A program made the translations under genes and the position numbers. From positions 1-64,000 of the forward strand of contig NZ_JBFDUZ010000006.1 in the NCBI RefSeq assembly GCF_040719145.1: a DNA stretch of 64,000 nucleotides, given 5' to 3'. Positions 54,037-62,817 of the stretch are shown in pieces. Origin of the DNA: Paenibacillus sp. JQZ6Y-1. GTDB taxonomy: Bacteria; Bacillota; Bacilli; Paenibacillales; Paenibacillaceae. The stretch's first letter is position 1. The number at the start of each line of letters is the position of its first letter. The notes under the pieces were generated by a model. That model made no database searches. It saw only the letters and a list, made by a program, of their open reading frames with translations, and had not been told where the DNA came from.

Positions 54037-55026
54037 ATGTTTATGAAGGCTTCGTATCTCGGTTTATCCGTCCTGCTGATGTGTGCACTTGCCGGATGCA
54101 GTCAACCGACTGCTAGCAGCTCATCGACTACAACAGGCTCGACAGTCGCCGAAGCGACAGAAGCATCAGTGACGGTTACCGATTTTGCAGGCAGAACGGT
54201 TCGTTTACCGCATACCCCACAGCGTATCGTAGCGCTGAGCAATGGTGAGGTGAATATCATTTATGCTCTAGGCGGTACGGTTGTCGGACGTCCCACTTCC
54301 AGCAGTGGAGCTGCGGTCAAGGAAGCGGAGAATGTACAGACGATTGGCTCCACCCACGAGATCGATCTGGAAAAGGTCGCACTGCTGCAACCGGATGTTG
54401 TACTTGGCAATCATCCGATGAATGAAAAGGACATTCCATCCGTAGAAGGCATCGGTTCGCAAATGATACTGAGCGCCGCCAACTCCGTTGACGATATTCA
54501 GCGGCAGATTACTCTGTTCGGACAATTGTTGAACAAACCAGATCAAGCGTCCAGCCTCAACGCGGAGCTGAAGCAGCATATCGCCAAGCTGGCTCAAAAC
54601 AGTGAAGCCAATGGAGCAAAGCCCAATGTGTTACTCGTCTACGGCGCACCCGGTACATATATGGCGGCACTGCCTAACTCACTCAGCGGTAATATTCTAG
54701 AGCTGGCAGGCGGAAATAATATCGCTGCCGAGCTGCCTGGACTGCAAAACTATCCGCAATATGCCCAGCTGAATACTGAGCGGGTAGTAGAAGCTGATCC
54801 AGATTATGTATTCATCATGACGCATGGCAATAGCGAGGAAGTGAAAGCCGGTTTTCTCAAGGAGATGCAGGATAATCCGGCATGGAGCAGTGTAAGCGCA
54901 GTGAAGAACAATCACGTCGAAGTGCTTCCTTCTGATCTGTTCGGTACCAATCCTGGTACACGCGTAACCGAAGCGCTCGATCTGCTGCACCATCTGCTCT
55001 ATCCGGCTACATCATCCGATGAGTAA
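54037..55026 (+). CDS. isdE: Haem ABC transporter substrate-binding lipoprotein, IsdE-like
   Basis: A 329-residue lipoprotein. The lipobox LMCALAGC puts the lipid Cys at about residue 21. VTVTDFAGRTVRLPHTPQRIVAL opens a type III binding fold (in pieces), with the second lobe at VLLVYGAPGTYMA. AGGAGG is 5 bases before the ATG. It overlaps the permease gene by 8 bases. Fur-like boxes upstream and the IsdG gene at the operon end support haem as ligand. Confidence 0.9.
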   Translation: MFMKASYLGLSVLLMCALAGCSQPTASSSSTTTGSTVAEATEASVTVTDFAGRTVRLPHTPQRIVALSNGEVNIIYALGGTVVGRPTSSSGAAVKEAENVQTIGSTHEIDLEKVALLQPDVVLGNHPMNEKDIPSVEGIGSQMILSAANSVDDIQRQITLFGQLLNKPDQASSLNAELKQHIAKLAQNSEANGAKPNVLLVYGAPGTYMAALPNSLSGNILELAGGNNIAAELPGLQNYPQYAQLNTERVVEADPDYVFIMTHGNSEEVKAGFLKEMQDNPAWSSVSAVKNNHVEVLPSDLFGTNPGTRVTEALDLLHHLLYPATSSDE

Positions 55027-56029
55027 CGTCGATATTCGCAGGCGGTCGCGTCGTCGTTTACTGCTCGCCATATTGTTGCCAGCACTACTAGTTGTAGTGT
55101 CATTATACAGTATTGCTTATGGCGCGATCTCCATTCCGCTGTCCGATCTACTGGCGGTCGTATTCGGTCAACAGGAATCCGTATACCGCACGATCATTAT
55201 GGATTTGCGCTTGCCGCGTGTACTGATCGGTATACTGGTGGGTGCCTGTCTCGCTGCCTCTGGTGCACTACTACAAGGCGTTATGAAAAACCCACTCGCT
55301 GATCCCGGTATCATCGGCGTCTCGGCAGGTGGCGGGCTGGCAGCGATGGTGACTATGGTGATTTTGCCCCAATTCAGCTATCTGCTGCCAGTAACTGCCT
55401 TTATCGGTGCATTTATCACAGCAATCATTATTTACTTCATGGCGTGGGAGCATGGCGCTTCGCCAGTCAAAATCGTACTGGCAGGTGTTGCGGTCAATGC
55501 ACTACTGGGCGCAGTCACCAATGGCATTATGGTGGTATTCAGCGACCGCGTACAAGCGGTCTTACCGTGGCTGTCTGGCGGATTGAACGGACGCAGCTGG
55601 CATCATCTGGAGTTTATGGCACCCTACGCGCTGATTGGTTTGGTGCTATGTCTGTTCGCAATCCAGCCTGCCAATCTGCTGCTGCTCGGTGATGATTCGG
55701 CAAAATTGCTCGGGCAACGAGTGGAATTGCAACGATTCATGCTCATCATGCTAGCGGCGCTATTAGCGGGAACAGCAGTCAGCGTAGCGGGATTGGTCGG
55801 CTTTGTTGGACTGGTTGTACCGCATATGATCCGATTGTTGATCGGCGAGGATTATCGCTTTCTACTACCGTACTCTATGATTGGCGGCGGTGTGCTGGTT
55901 GTGCTAGCAGATCAGATTGCACGTTCGTGGTTTGATCCGATCGAATTGCCAGTCGGTATTCTGCTGGCGGTCATCGGTGCTCCATTCTTCCTTTATCTAT
56001 TAAAAAGAAAAGGACCGGTGCTGTCATGA
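55019..56029 (+). CDS. isdF: Haem ABC transporter permease, IsdF-like
   Basis: A 336-residue FecCD/BtuC-family permease with about nine or ten hydrophobic segments. It has LRLPRVLIGILVGACLAASG, VMKNPLADPGIIGVSAGGG and GLVVPHMIRLLIG. It overlaps the lipoprotein gene upstream by 8 bases and the ATPase gene downstream by 4 bases. Confidence 0.92.
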   Translation: MSNVDIRRRSRRRLLLAILLPALLVVVSLYSIAYGAISIPLSDLLAVVFGQQESVYRTIIMDLRLPRVLIGILVGACLAASGALLQGVMKNPLADPGIIGVSAGGGLAAMVTMVILPQFSYLLPVTAFIGAFITAIIIYFMAWEHGASPVKIVLAGVAVNALLGAVTNGIMVVFSDRVQAVLPWLSGGLNGRSWHHLEFMAPYALIGLVLCLFAIQPANLLLLGDDSAKLLGQRVELQRFMLIMLAALLAGTAVSVAGLVGFVGLVVPHMIRLLIGEDYRFLLPYSMIGGGVLVVLADQIARSWFDPIELPVGILLAVIGAPFFLYLLKRKGPVLS

Positions 56030-56940
56030 CATCTGCGCGTAACACATCTACCGCTTCAGCTAAGGACATATTGCTACAGACACCGATCCATTCAGAATCA
56101 AGTCCCGATCTCCACTACGCGGTTGATGTCCATGATGTTGCTCTAAATCGCGGTCATTTCCAGCTGGATTCCATTTCACTATCGATTCCGGCAGGCAAAA
56201 TGACTGCCATCGTCGGACCCAACGGTTCGGGCAAATCCACATTGCTACGCATCATCGTACGGCTGCTCAAGCCGGATCGCGGTGCAGTTCACGTACTTGG
56301 ACAGCCTTCGTCACAGTACAGCTTGCGAGAATGGTCGCGCCGGATTACGATGCTGCCGCAGCTCAAAGAAGCTCTCCCCCAGCTCACCGTACGTGAACTG
56401 GTCGCCTATGGACGCGCCCCACACAAACGGCGCTTTCAGACGCTACCTAGCGCTGAGGATGATGCTATCGTGCAGCAGATGATGGATTGGACAGGCATCA
56501 CCGCCTACAGTGACCGGATGTTCCATACGCTGTCCGGCGGAGAGCAGCAACGAGCGCGAATTGCTATGGCACTTGCCCAGCAAACACCAATCGTACTGCT
56601 GGACGAGCCGACCACCTTTCTCGATATTGCCCATCAATTTGAAGTGATGGACATGCTGCATCGAATCAATCGCGATACCGGCTTGACGATTGTGATGGTG
56701 CTGCATGATCTACAGCAGGCAGCCGCTTACTGTGATCACATGATCGCCCTTAAGGGTGGACGGCTGGCTGCACAGGGGCAACCGCTGGAGTTGTTGACGG
56801 ATGATTTTATTCAACAGGTATACGGCATGAATGCCACTATTAAATATGAAGGGAAGTATCCGGTCATCGTACCGGTCATCCCTCACCATTCAGGAGGAAT
56901 ATCCCATGATCATCGTAACGAACACATCGCAAATCACTAA
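56026..56940 (+). CDS. Haem ABC transporter ATPase
   Basis: A 304-residue FecE-type ATPase with an N-terminal extension of about 35 residues. Walker [12 protein letters not shown], signature [10 protein letters not shown], Walker [13 protein letters not shown] and His-loop VLHDLQQAA are intact. It overlaps the permease by 4 bases and the IsdG gene by 35 bases, so this is a tight operon. Confidence 0.92.
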   Translation: MTSARNTSTASAKDILLQTPIHSESSPDLHYAVDVHDVALNRGHFQLDSISLSIPAGKMTAIVGPNGSGKSTLLRIIVRLLKPDRGAVHVLGQPSSQYSLREWSRRITMLPQLKEALPQLTVRELVAYGRAPHKRRFQTLPSAEDDAIVQQMMDWTGITAYSDRMFHTLSGGEQQRARIAMALAQQTPIVLLDEPTTFLDIAHQFEVMDMLHRINRDTGLTIVMVLHDLQQAAAYCDHMIALKGGRLAAQGQPLELLTDDFIQQVYGMNATIKYEGKYPVIVPVIPHHSGGISHDHRNEHIANH

Positions 56941-57244
56941 AGGTAGTGCCCATCTGCTCGTTGAACGTTTTGACAAAGTTGGGAAAGTGGAATACATGGA
57001 AGGCTTTCTCGGTCTGGAAGTACTATACAATGACGGCAACAAGGAATACGACGAGGTAGTGATCAGCACCCGCTGGGAATCCAAAGACCATTTCCACGGC
57101 TGGACACGCAGCGATGCGTTCCGCGAATCTCACGCTCACCGCAATATTCCAGATTACATTCTGGATAACAAAATCGGTTTTTACGAAGTGAAGATTGTGC
57201 GCAATCCGCAGCAATCCCCAAGCGGTGATCAGGCAGCAGTATAA
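56906..57244 (+). CDS. isdG: Haem-degrading monooxygenase, IsdG/IsdI-like
   Basis: A 112-residue ABM-fold protein. The catalytic triad of the IsdG family can be placed at N6, W66 and H76, one position earlier than in Staphylococcus (N7, W67, H77). It opens haem and releases iron in the cytoplasm. AGGAGG is just upstream of the ATG, inside the ATPase gene. It completes the haem import and breakdown pathway. Confidence 0.92.
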   Translation: MIIVTNTSQITKGSAHLLVERFDKVGKVEYMEGFLGLEVLYNDGNKEYDEVVISTRWESKDHFHGWTRSDAFRESHAHRNIPDYILDNKIGFYEVKIVRNPQQSPSGDQAAV

Positions 57245-57372
57245 GGATAAGATAGATAGTAGAAGCTGTAAGCAAGATCATATATATAGGTAGCTCGTAG
57301 TTGATTCAATCCAAATAGATGTGCGACATATATAAGAAAAATGGCTCTATGCTATATGTACCTGAGTTGATC

Positions 57373-57409
57373 AAAAAGGCTGTTCCGTTATGATACGGAG
57401 CAGCCTTTT
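57373..57409. terminator. Bidirectional hairpin terminator
   Basis: AAAAAGGCTG and TCCGT pair with ACGGA and CAGCCTTTT. It lies about 130 bases after isdG and before the convergent AraC-type gene. Confidence 0.85.
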
Positions 57410-57481
57410 CGTCCTATTCTTATGCTTGGTCATTCTTTATTTTATTCATGTTGTCATAGGCTATCATGCTGTATAAGTATA

Positions 57482-57503
57482 GCTTCACTTCACTTCACTT
57501 CAC
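57482..57503. repeat. CTTCA pentanucleotide repeat
   Basis: Four copies of CTTCA in a row in the spacer near the 3' end of the AraC-type gene. Short and non-coding. Confidence 0.6.
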
Positions 57504-57526
57504 TCTGCTCTTACACAACTATGACA

Positions 57527-58657
57527 CTACCGTTCTACTCCGCGCACATCTCGAATCATCTCGATGTATTGCGTATCGCCAAGTCCATAATGCGTGAACA
57601 GCTTCAGCATCTGACGCACTAGCTCCGCCTCTGTTTGCTCTGGATGAGCGAGAATATAGCGTCGCAATTCATGATCTGACTGCTGCAACTGTACATACAA
57701 TCGTATCCCCTGATACATCACTGGCAATAGATTCTGCTCCGGCATTCTGTGGTGTAGAACGACTTGCTCATATAAGGAAGAAAACGATCCAAGCTTCATC
57801 TCCGTTTGCTGTACATCATATGTCTGCTCCTGCACGGTATGGAAGTAAACCGTACCTGTAAACTGCTGCTGTTCCAAATACGCCAGCATCGTCAGCAGAT
57901 TGAGCTGACAAAACATATCATCCCCAAACCAAAGCACGATACATTTGTAATCATGCAGATGTTCAAATAAAGGCTGTAGCGGATGGATTACAATCTGCTC
58001 ATAGTCCGGTAAGCTACTGCCGTGTCCTGCTGCTCTGATCGCTTGAAAGCTTGGGCTGAAAATAGGCTGTGTCGCCTCATGCACACACATTGCTTCATTA
58101 AAAGGTACATACTGGCTGTCGCCCATCCACTGGTTAGATTGAAACTCCTGATACATCATCTGACCGTTGAGCACGTTCAAAATGTCCTGCTCATATAACT
58201 GCTCCACTGTATGTTGCAGGTGAAGAATATCTGCTGTTTTGACCTCGTACATGGATATCGCTCCTTTGCTTGCATCGGGTGAAGATAGATTGCGTTTGGC
58301 GTATTGTTGTAAGGGCTGTGGCTGATTGCGGAATGCAGCGGGTGTGATGCCGAATATATCTTTGAATGCTCTGGAAAAGGCTTCCTGCGAGGAGTAGCCG
58401 TACTGCACAGCAATGTCGAGAATGCGGTCATCCGTCTCTGCCAATCGGGATGCTGCTAGAAAGGTACGGCGCAACAAAATGTATTTTTTGATGCTAATCC
58501 CCGTATGATGACGGAATAGAAATGAGCAATAGAAAGGAGAATAGCCGACTTGTTTGCCTAGCTCTGGCAGAGAAAATTCATGCTGCTGTGCAATCATTTG
58601 CTCGATGCTGTCGATCATCTGCTGGACGGGATGATGGGTTAAGTACGATTCATTCAT
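57527..58657 (-). CDS. AraC-family regulator with N-terminal DNA-binding domain
   Basis: A 376-residue regulator with the AraC double helix-turn-helix at the N-terminus (about 10-115): LPELGKQVGYSPFYCSFLFRHHTG and ILDIAVQYGYSSQEAFSRAFKDIFG, in pieces. The C-terminal 240 residues are a sensor-like region I cannot name. AraC proteins with an N-terminal HTH are often linked to metabolism or stress. It is convergent with the haem operon but not clearly tied to it. Confidence 0.85.
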   Translation of the reverse strand: MNESYLTHHPVQQMIDSIEQMIAQQHEFSLPELGKQVGYSPFYCSFLFRHHTGISIKKYILLRRTFLAASRLAETDDRILDIAVQYGYSSQEAFSRAFKDIFGITPAAFRNQPQPLQQYAKRNLSSPDASKGAISMYEVKTADILHLQHTVEQLYEQDILNVLNGQMMYQEFQSNQWMGDSQYVPFNEAMCVHEATQPIFSPSFQAIRAAGHGSSLPDYEQIVIHPLQPLFEHLHDYKCIVLWFGDDMFCQLNLLTMLAYLEQQQFTGTVYFHTVQEQTYDVQQTEMKLGSFSSLYEQVVLHHRMPEQNLLPVMYQGIRLYVQLQQSDHELRRYILAHPEQTEAELVRQMLKLFTHYGLGDTQYIEMIRDVRGVER

Positions 58658-58931
58658 GTGCTGCTCCTTTCTGCTGTTGTGATAAGGTTAGTATAGACGA
58701 GAGTGTACGGTTGGAGTTTGATAATCGTTGTGGTGATTATGCCTATGTGTAACCTATGTATCCATCATCCAATGTACATATCTACATATCCTTTCTCCTT
58801 CTCTTCCCGATTGTAACCGGCTTGCTCTGGTTAAAATGAACATAGAGAATATTCATCCTATCAGCACAACGATTCAACTTCACAGCAGCAAACAACCCAA
58901 TTGATCTACTCATGGAGAGGAGTAACATACA

Positions 58932-59681
58932 ATGTATAGCGTGATTCTGGTTCGGCACGGAGAGAGTGAGTACAATCAGAAAAATCTATTTACCGGATGG
59001 ACGGATGTGTCGCTAACGGAGCGTGGCATTCATGAAGCGCGGGAAGCCGGGCGGTTGATTCGGGAAGCAGGATACGGGTTTGATATGGCATTTTCCTCGG
59101 TATTGAAGCGTTCGATTGAGACGATGCACTTCATTTTGGAGGAACTAGATTTGCTCTGGATTCCAGAGGAAAAGTCATGGAAGCTTAACGAGCGGCACTA
59201 TGGCGCATTGCAAGGACTGAGCAAATCTGATACCGCGCAAACATATGGAGAAGATCAATTGAAGCTATGGCGACGAAGCTTGACGGTTCGCCCACCGATG
59301 CTCAAGCCGGATGATAAGCGCAGCCCGCGCACGGAGGAACGGTATCGCAACATCGATCCGCATGATTTGCCGCTAGGCGAAAGTTTGCAGGATACGGTCA
59401 GACGGGTAGAAGACTTCTGGCATCAACGCATTGTCCCACTCATTCGTGAAAAGGAACGCGTTCTGATCTCCGCTCACGGCAATACGCTCCGTGCGCTGAT
59501 TAAATACATGGAGGATATGGACGAGCAATCGCTCACTGAGCTGAACATCCCAACGGGGATTCCGCTGGTATACGAGCTGGACGAGCAGATCAATCCGATT
59601 CGCCGCTTTTATCTCGGTGAGCAGGAGCATATTGACCGCAAATCTGCCGAGGTGGAGAATGAGCATAACGTGACGGAATAA
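58932..59681 (+). CDS. gpmA: 2,3-bisphosphoglycerate-dependent phosphoglycerate mutase
   Basis: A 249-residue histidine phosphatase. VRHGESEYNQKNLFTGWTD contains the catalytic His, ERHYGALQGLSK follows, and SAHGNTLRALIKYME has the second His. Length fits GpmA. It interconverts 3- and 2-phosphoglycerate in glycolysis. GGAGAGG precedes the ATG. Confidence 0.94.
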   Translation: MYSVILVRHGESEYNQKNLFTGWTDVSLTERGIHEAREAGRLIREAGYGFDMAFSSVLKRSIETMHFILEELDLLWIPEEKSWKLNERHYGALQGLSKSDTAQTYGEDQLKLWRRSLTVRPPMLKPDDKRSPRTEERYRNIDPHDLPLGESLQDTVRRVEDFWHQRIVPLIREKERVLISAHGNTLRALIKYMEDMDEQSLTELNIPTGIPLVYELDEQINPIRRFYLGEQEHIDRKSAEVENEHNVTE

Positions 59682-59813
59682 GTGCTAGCTATAGAGAAGC
59701 CCAGTCTGTATGACGGGGGTTTCTAGTGTTCGCGAATGTTGTAGCGTGTAGAGATGAATATAGAATGTATAGCGCTGGGCTTCTTTGGAACGTTGCAGAC
59801 AGTGGAGTATAAT

Positions 59814-59870
59814 AAACGGTATATGATGAACTCGCCTATTGTACAGGTTATGTCATCGTATACCGTTTTT
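59814..59870 (+). terminator. Terminator downstream of gpmA
   Basis: AAACGGTATA and GATGA pair with TCATC and TATACCGTTT around a 23-base loop, followed by TT. An imperfect AGAAGCCCAG/CTGGGCTTCT pair lies closer to gpmA. Confidence 0.65.
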
Positions 59871-60063
59871 ATTTAATACGTTCGTACACTCTATGTACAA
59901 ATGGTCGGCTTTCGCTTGATCTGCCATTCCACTATTTTCATCATATATCTACAACGTATCGTCCTTTGATGACGGAAAAGAAGATTCATCGCAATACATA
60001 GTCTTTGGATCATTGTCCTTCATTCCTCTTATTTTCCATACAAATGAGAAAGGAGTTTTATTC

Positions 60064-60843
60064 ATGAGTCAGAACATACGCGATCTATTGGAAGATTATC
60101 AGACCGAGCCTGTCATTATATCGGAACTTGTCTACCCTGCTCCACCGCAGCCCGAAGCGTCACAAATGCATCGATTGCTAGTGTTGGCAGGTGATAATTT
60201 GTTGGAATTGATGGAGGAGATTGTCGACGAACACGAATCACTGTCTCATTATGTGCAGCAATCGGCTGAACAAGCAGCCTCTCTATCGCTGGCAGACGGG
60301 CTGCGGCGATCACTGGCATGGCTGTTTGAATACAATGAATTGCCTGCCTCTTTTCAGCCGCTAGAAAAGTTGTCGGCAGCACAATTATATGAAGCGTATC
60401 GGCAATTGCAACAATCCGAGCAACCGCTGCCCATGCTGGACGAGACGATAACAGAAACGACGCAAATGCTGCCTGTACCGGATGCAGATTGGGCGGAATC
60501 GCGACAGGAGAATGGTGCGTTCTGGCTGACTTTGCCGGTTGAACGTGAATATGAAGCACCACTGATGATCCCGATGGGCGGGTATAATGAATGTCCGCTA
60601 CCAACTTGTCAGGCGGCGATTTTCCGGGTATGGCAGGAGCAGTACGGCGCCATTCCCATCGCCGTCAATGAAAGCACATGGGTGTTGGAAGTACAGCATC
60701 TTCCGCTTACGGATGCAGATGCCTTAGAACTGGCACGTGAACATGTACTATTTTGCCCGTATGTATTGGAGAGCTTTGAAACCATCGGCGAATATGCTGG
60801 TTATCTGAAGCATCATACGATCTGGTATTTCTGGTGGGATTGA
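60064..60843 (+). CDS. DUF4253 domain protein
   Basis: A 259-residue soluble protein. The C-terminal third has the pattern AAIFRVWQEQYGAIPIAVNE, TWVLEVQHLPLTDADAL and HVLFCPYVLESF of DUF4253 proteins. The N-terminal part is helical. AAAGGAG is 8 bases before this ATG; the frame can start earlier at 60013 but without a site. Function unknown, though DUF4253 proteins often occur near immunity-type genes. Confidence 0.8.
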   Translation: MSQNIRDLLEDYQTEPVIISELVYPAPPQPEASQMHRLLVLAGDNLLELMEEIVDEHESLSHYVQQSAEQAASLSLADGLRRSLAWLFEYNELPASFQPLEKLSAAQLYEAYRQLQQSEQPLPMLDETITETTQMLPVPDADWAESRQENGAFWLTLPVEREYEAPLMIPMGGYNECPLPTCQAAIFRVWQEQYGAIPIAVNESTWVLEVQHLPLTDADALELAREHVLFCPYVLESFETIGEYAGYLKHHTIWYFWWD

Positions 60844-61190
60844 TCTTTGGGTGACGAGACTGGACTACATGTGAATATGGCAATATTGCTATTCGTACCG
60901 ATCCACACTCAATCTAGAATGACCGGATGCCAATACTCCTTCATGTACTTCTCATGTGTAGAACTGTGCCAGCCCTGTGCAATTTGGGGTACAATAAGTA
61001 GTGACGAATCCATCATTTGCGATATAGATGGACGGTTATGTGGTGCAGATGATCTTGATACCCAATCAGGTCATCACATATGTATTTTGTTCACGCACCT
61101 TAGCTGTAAGATCATGATCCAATATCCGCAATTTGCATAATTGCGATTTGAACAATGTTAATTTCATCTATCCAAGGAGGGATATATTTC
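60844..61190. other. Intergenic stretch, no gene seen
   Basis: About 350 bases between the DUF4253 gene and the CvfC-like gene. A frame at 60847-61140 has no ribosome site and no recognisable domain, so I do not call it. I see no RNA gene. Confidence 0.5.
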
Positions 61191-62339
61191 ATGAAAATTG
61201 TATCGATAGAACCAACACCGAGTCCGAATACGATGATGCTGCGAATAGACGAGCAGCTGCCGCATGGTGTACGCAAGACGTATACGGTGGACAATGAACG
61301 CTCCGCCCCATCTTTTATCCGCGAGATGCTGCATATTCAAGGGGTAAAAAGTGTATTCCACACCGCTGACTTTGTCGCGCTGGATCGTCGTGCAAATGCA
61401 GATTGGTCGGCGATTTTGAATGAAGTGCAAGAGAAGCTAGGTCAGGATGGTATTGAGAACAAGCTCGAAGTACCGGAGGATCTGTCCGGTGAGCATTTTG
61501 GAGAAGCGAATGTGTTTGTACAGTTTTTCCGTGGGATTCCGATGCAGATCCGGGTCAAAGCAGGTACGAAGGAAGAACGGATTTCGCTTGCCGACCGATT
61601 CGTGCAGGCAGTCACGGAAGTTGCCAGTGCTACGCTGATCAAGGAGCGTAAGCTGACCGATTATGGCGTGCGTTATGGCGAATTGCCGGATATTGCACGC
61701 GAGGTGGAGCAGGAGCTGGAAGCAGCGTTTCCACAGGAGCGTTTGCGTAAAATTATTGATCAGGCGATCTCTCACGGTGCCAGTGCCGAAGAGTTTGTCG
61801 AGCAGCGACGCGGGTTGTCGGCTGACGAGATTGCTACGGCGATGGACAGTGACGACTGGCGTGTGCGTTATGCCGCCTTTGACGTGCTAGAACCAGATGA
61901 GAACAGCTTGCCGCTGATCGAGAAGGCGCTGGGCGATGAGAAAATGCAGCTGCGTCGCCTTGCCGTCGTGTATCTGGGCGATCTGAAAACACCAGCCGCG
62001 ATGGAGCTGTTGTACCGCGCATTGGAAGACAAATCCGCTGCTGTTCGTCGCACCGCCGGTGATACGCTCTCCGATATTGGTGACGATGCGGCAACACCTG
62101 CGATGCTGAAAACGTTACAGGACAGCAGTAAGCTCGTCCGCTGGCGTGCCGCACGCTTCCTGTACGAGGTCGGTACCGAGGAAGCACGCGATGCACTGGA
62201 AGTCGCTGTAGACGATCCTGAATTTGAAGTGAGTTTACAGGCAAAAATGGCGCTGGAGCGCATCGAGTCTGGCGAAGAAGCCGCCGGTACCATCTGGCAG
62301 CAAATGGCGAAAAGTCGTCAGCAAAACAGCTCCATGTAA
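61191..62339 (+). CDS. CvfC-like HEAT-repeat protein
   Basis: A 382-residue protein. Residues 1-85 resemble an Nfu N-terminal domain (MKIVSIEPTPSPNTMMLRI), followed by a conserved middle and HEAT repeats from about 205 to 360 (DWRVRYAAFDVLEP, LRRLAVVYLGDLKTPAAMELL, VRWRAARFLYEVGT). This matches the conserved virulence factor C family of Firmicutes. AAGGAGG is 8 bases before this ATG, in preference to 61155. Confidence 0.9.
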   Translation: MKIVSIEPTPSPNTMMLRIDEQLPHGVRKTYTVDNERSAPSFIREMLHIQGVKSVFHTADFVALDRRANADWSAILNEVQEKLGQDGIENKLEVPEDLSGEHFGEANVFVQFFRGIPMQIRVKAGTKEERISLADRFVQAVTEVASATLIKERKLTDYGVRYGELPDIAREVEQELEAAFPQERLRKIIDQAISHGASAEEFVEQRRGLSADEIATAMDSDDWRVRYAAFDVLEPDENSLPLIEKALGDEKMQLRRLAVVYLGDLKTPAAMELLYRALEDKSAAVRRTAGDTLSDIGDDAATPAMLKTLQDSSKLVRWRAARFLYEVGTEEARDALEVAVDDPEFEVSLQAKMALERIESGEEAAGTIWQQMAKSRQQNSSM

Positions 62340-62489
62340 TACACGCAGCGTTATCCTTCTGCTGCTCGGTTACGGCTTCACAGAAAAGTCATTGCCAAAT
62401 ACACGCCGAAAAGCTATACTGTAACACATCCGTGTCAGCTACTTGCCAGCATGCAATAGCGAACATGAATGCTATGCTTTACCTAATTA

Positions 62490-62737
62490 AATAATATGCC
62501 TCATCAGCAGAACCGATGAGGTAGAGGTCGCAGCATGAATCAGTACACCCGAACGAGGCGCAGGAGTCGCCGTTGAATCCGGGTGAAAAGGTCCTGCTGC
62601 CGAAGTGCCGAATTCCACTCTAGAATTCGACGCTGGGGCTGTCTCCGAAAGGAACAGAACTGTCACAATGGAAAAAACCTAGCCTTTCATTGTGTTGAGC
62701 TATCTTAAAGGGAAAGTATGGTGCGGAGTCTATCTGT
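62490..62737 (+). promoter_or_regulatory. Lysine riboswitch (L-box)
   Basis: The leader holds the L-box core in order: GAGGTAGAGGTCGC (62517-62530), ATGAATCAGTA, GGGTGAAAAGG (62581-62591), CTGCCGAAG (62598-62606), GCTGGGGCTGTC (62632-62643) and AACTGTCA (62658-62665). A CACAATG/CATTGTG hairpin follows at 62664-62693, where an alternative structure could form before the terminator. The next gene is a LysP-like lysine permease. Lysine binding would favour termination and reduce lysine import. Confidence 0.9.
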
Positions 62738-62739
62738 AT

Positions 62740-62770
62740 ATAGATCGCAGCTCGCCTGCGGTCTATTTTT
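62740..62770 (+). terminator. Riboswitch-controlled terminator
   Basis: ATAGATCGCAG pairs with CTGCGGTCTAT around CTCGC, followed by a T run. It lies between the L-box aptamer and the lysine permease start. Confidence 0.88.
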
Positions 62771-62817
62771 ATTGCTTTCTTTCCCTGGATATTGATGAAG
62801 GAGTGTATCCAAGCAAC

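Noticed and set aside
60847-61140. A 97-residue frame between the DUF4253 and CvfC-like genes
   Set aside because: No ribosome site, no domain, Cys/His-rich random-looking composition.
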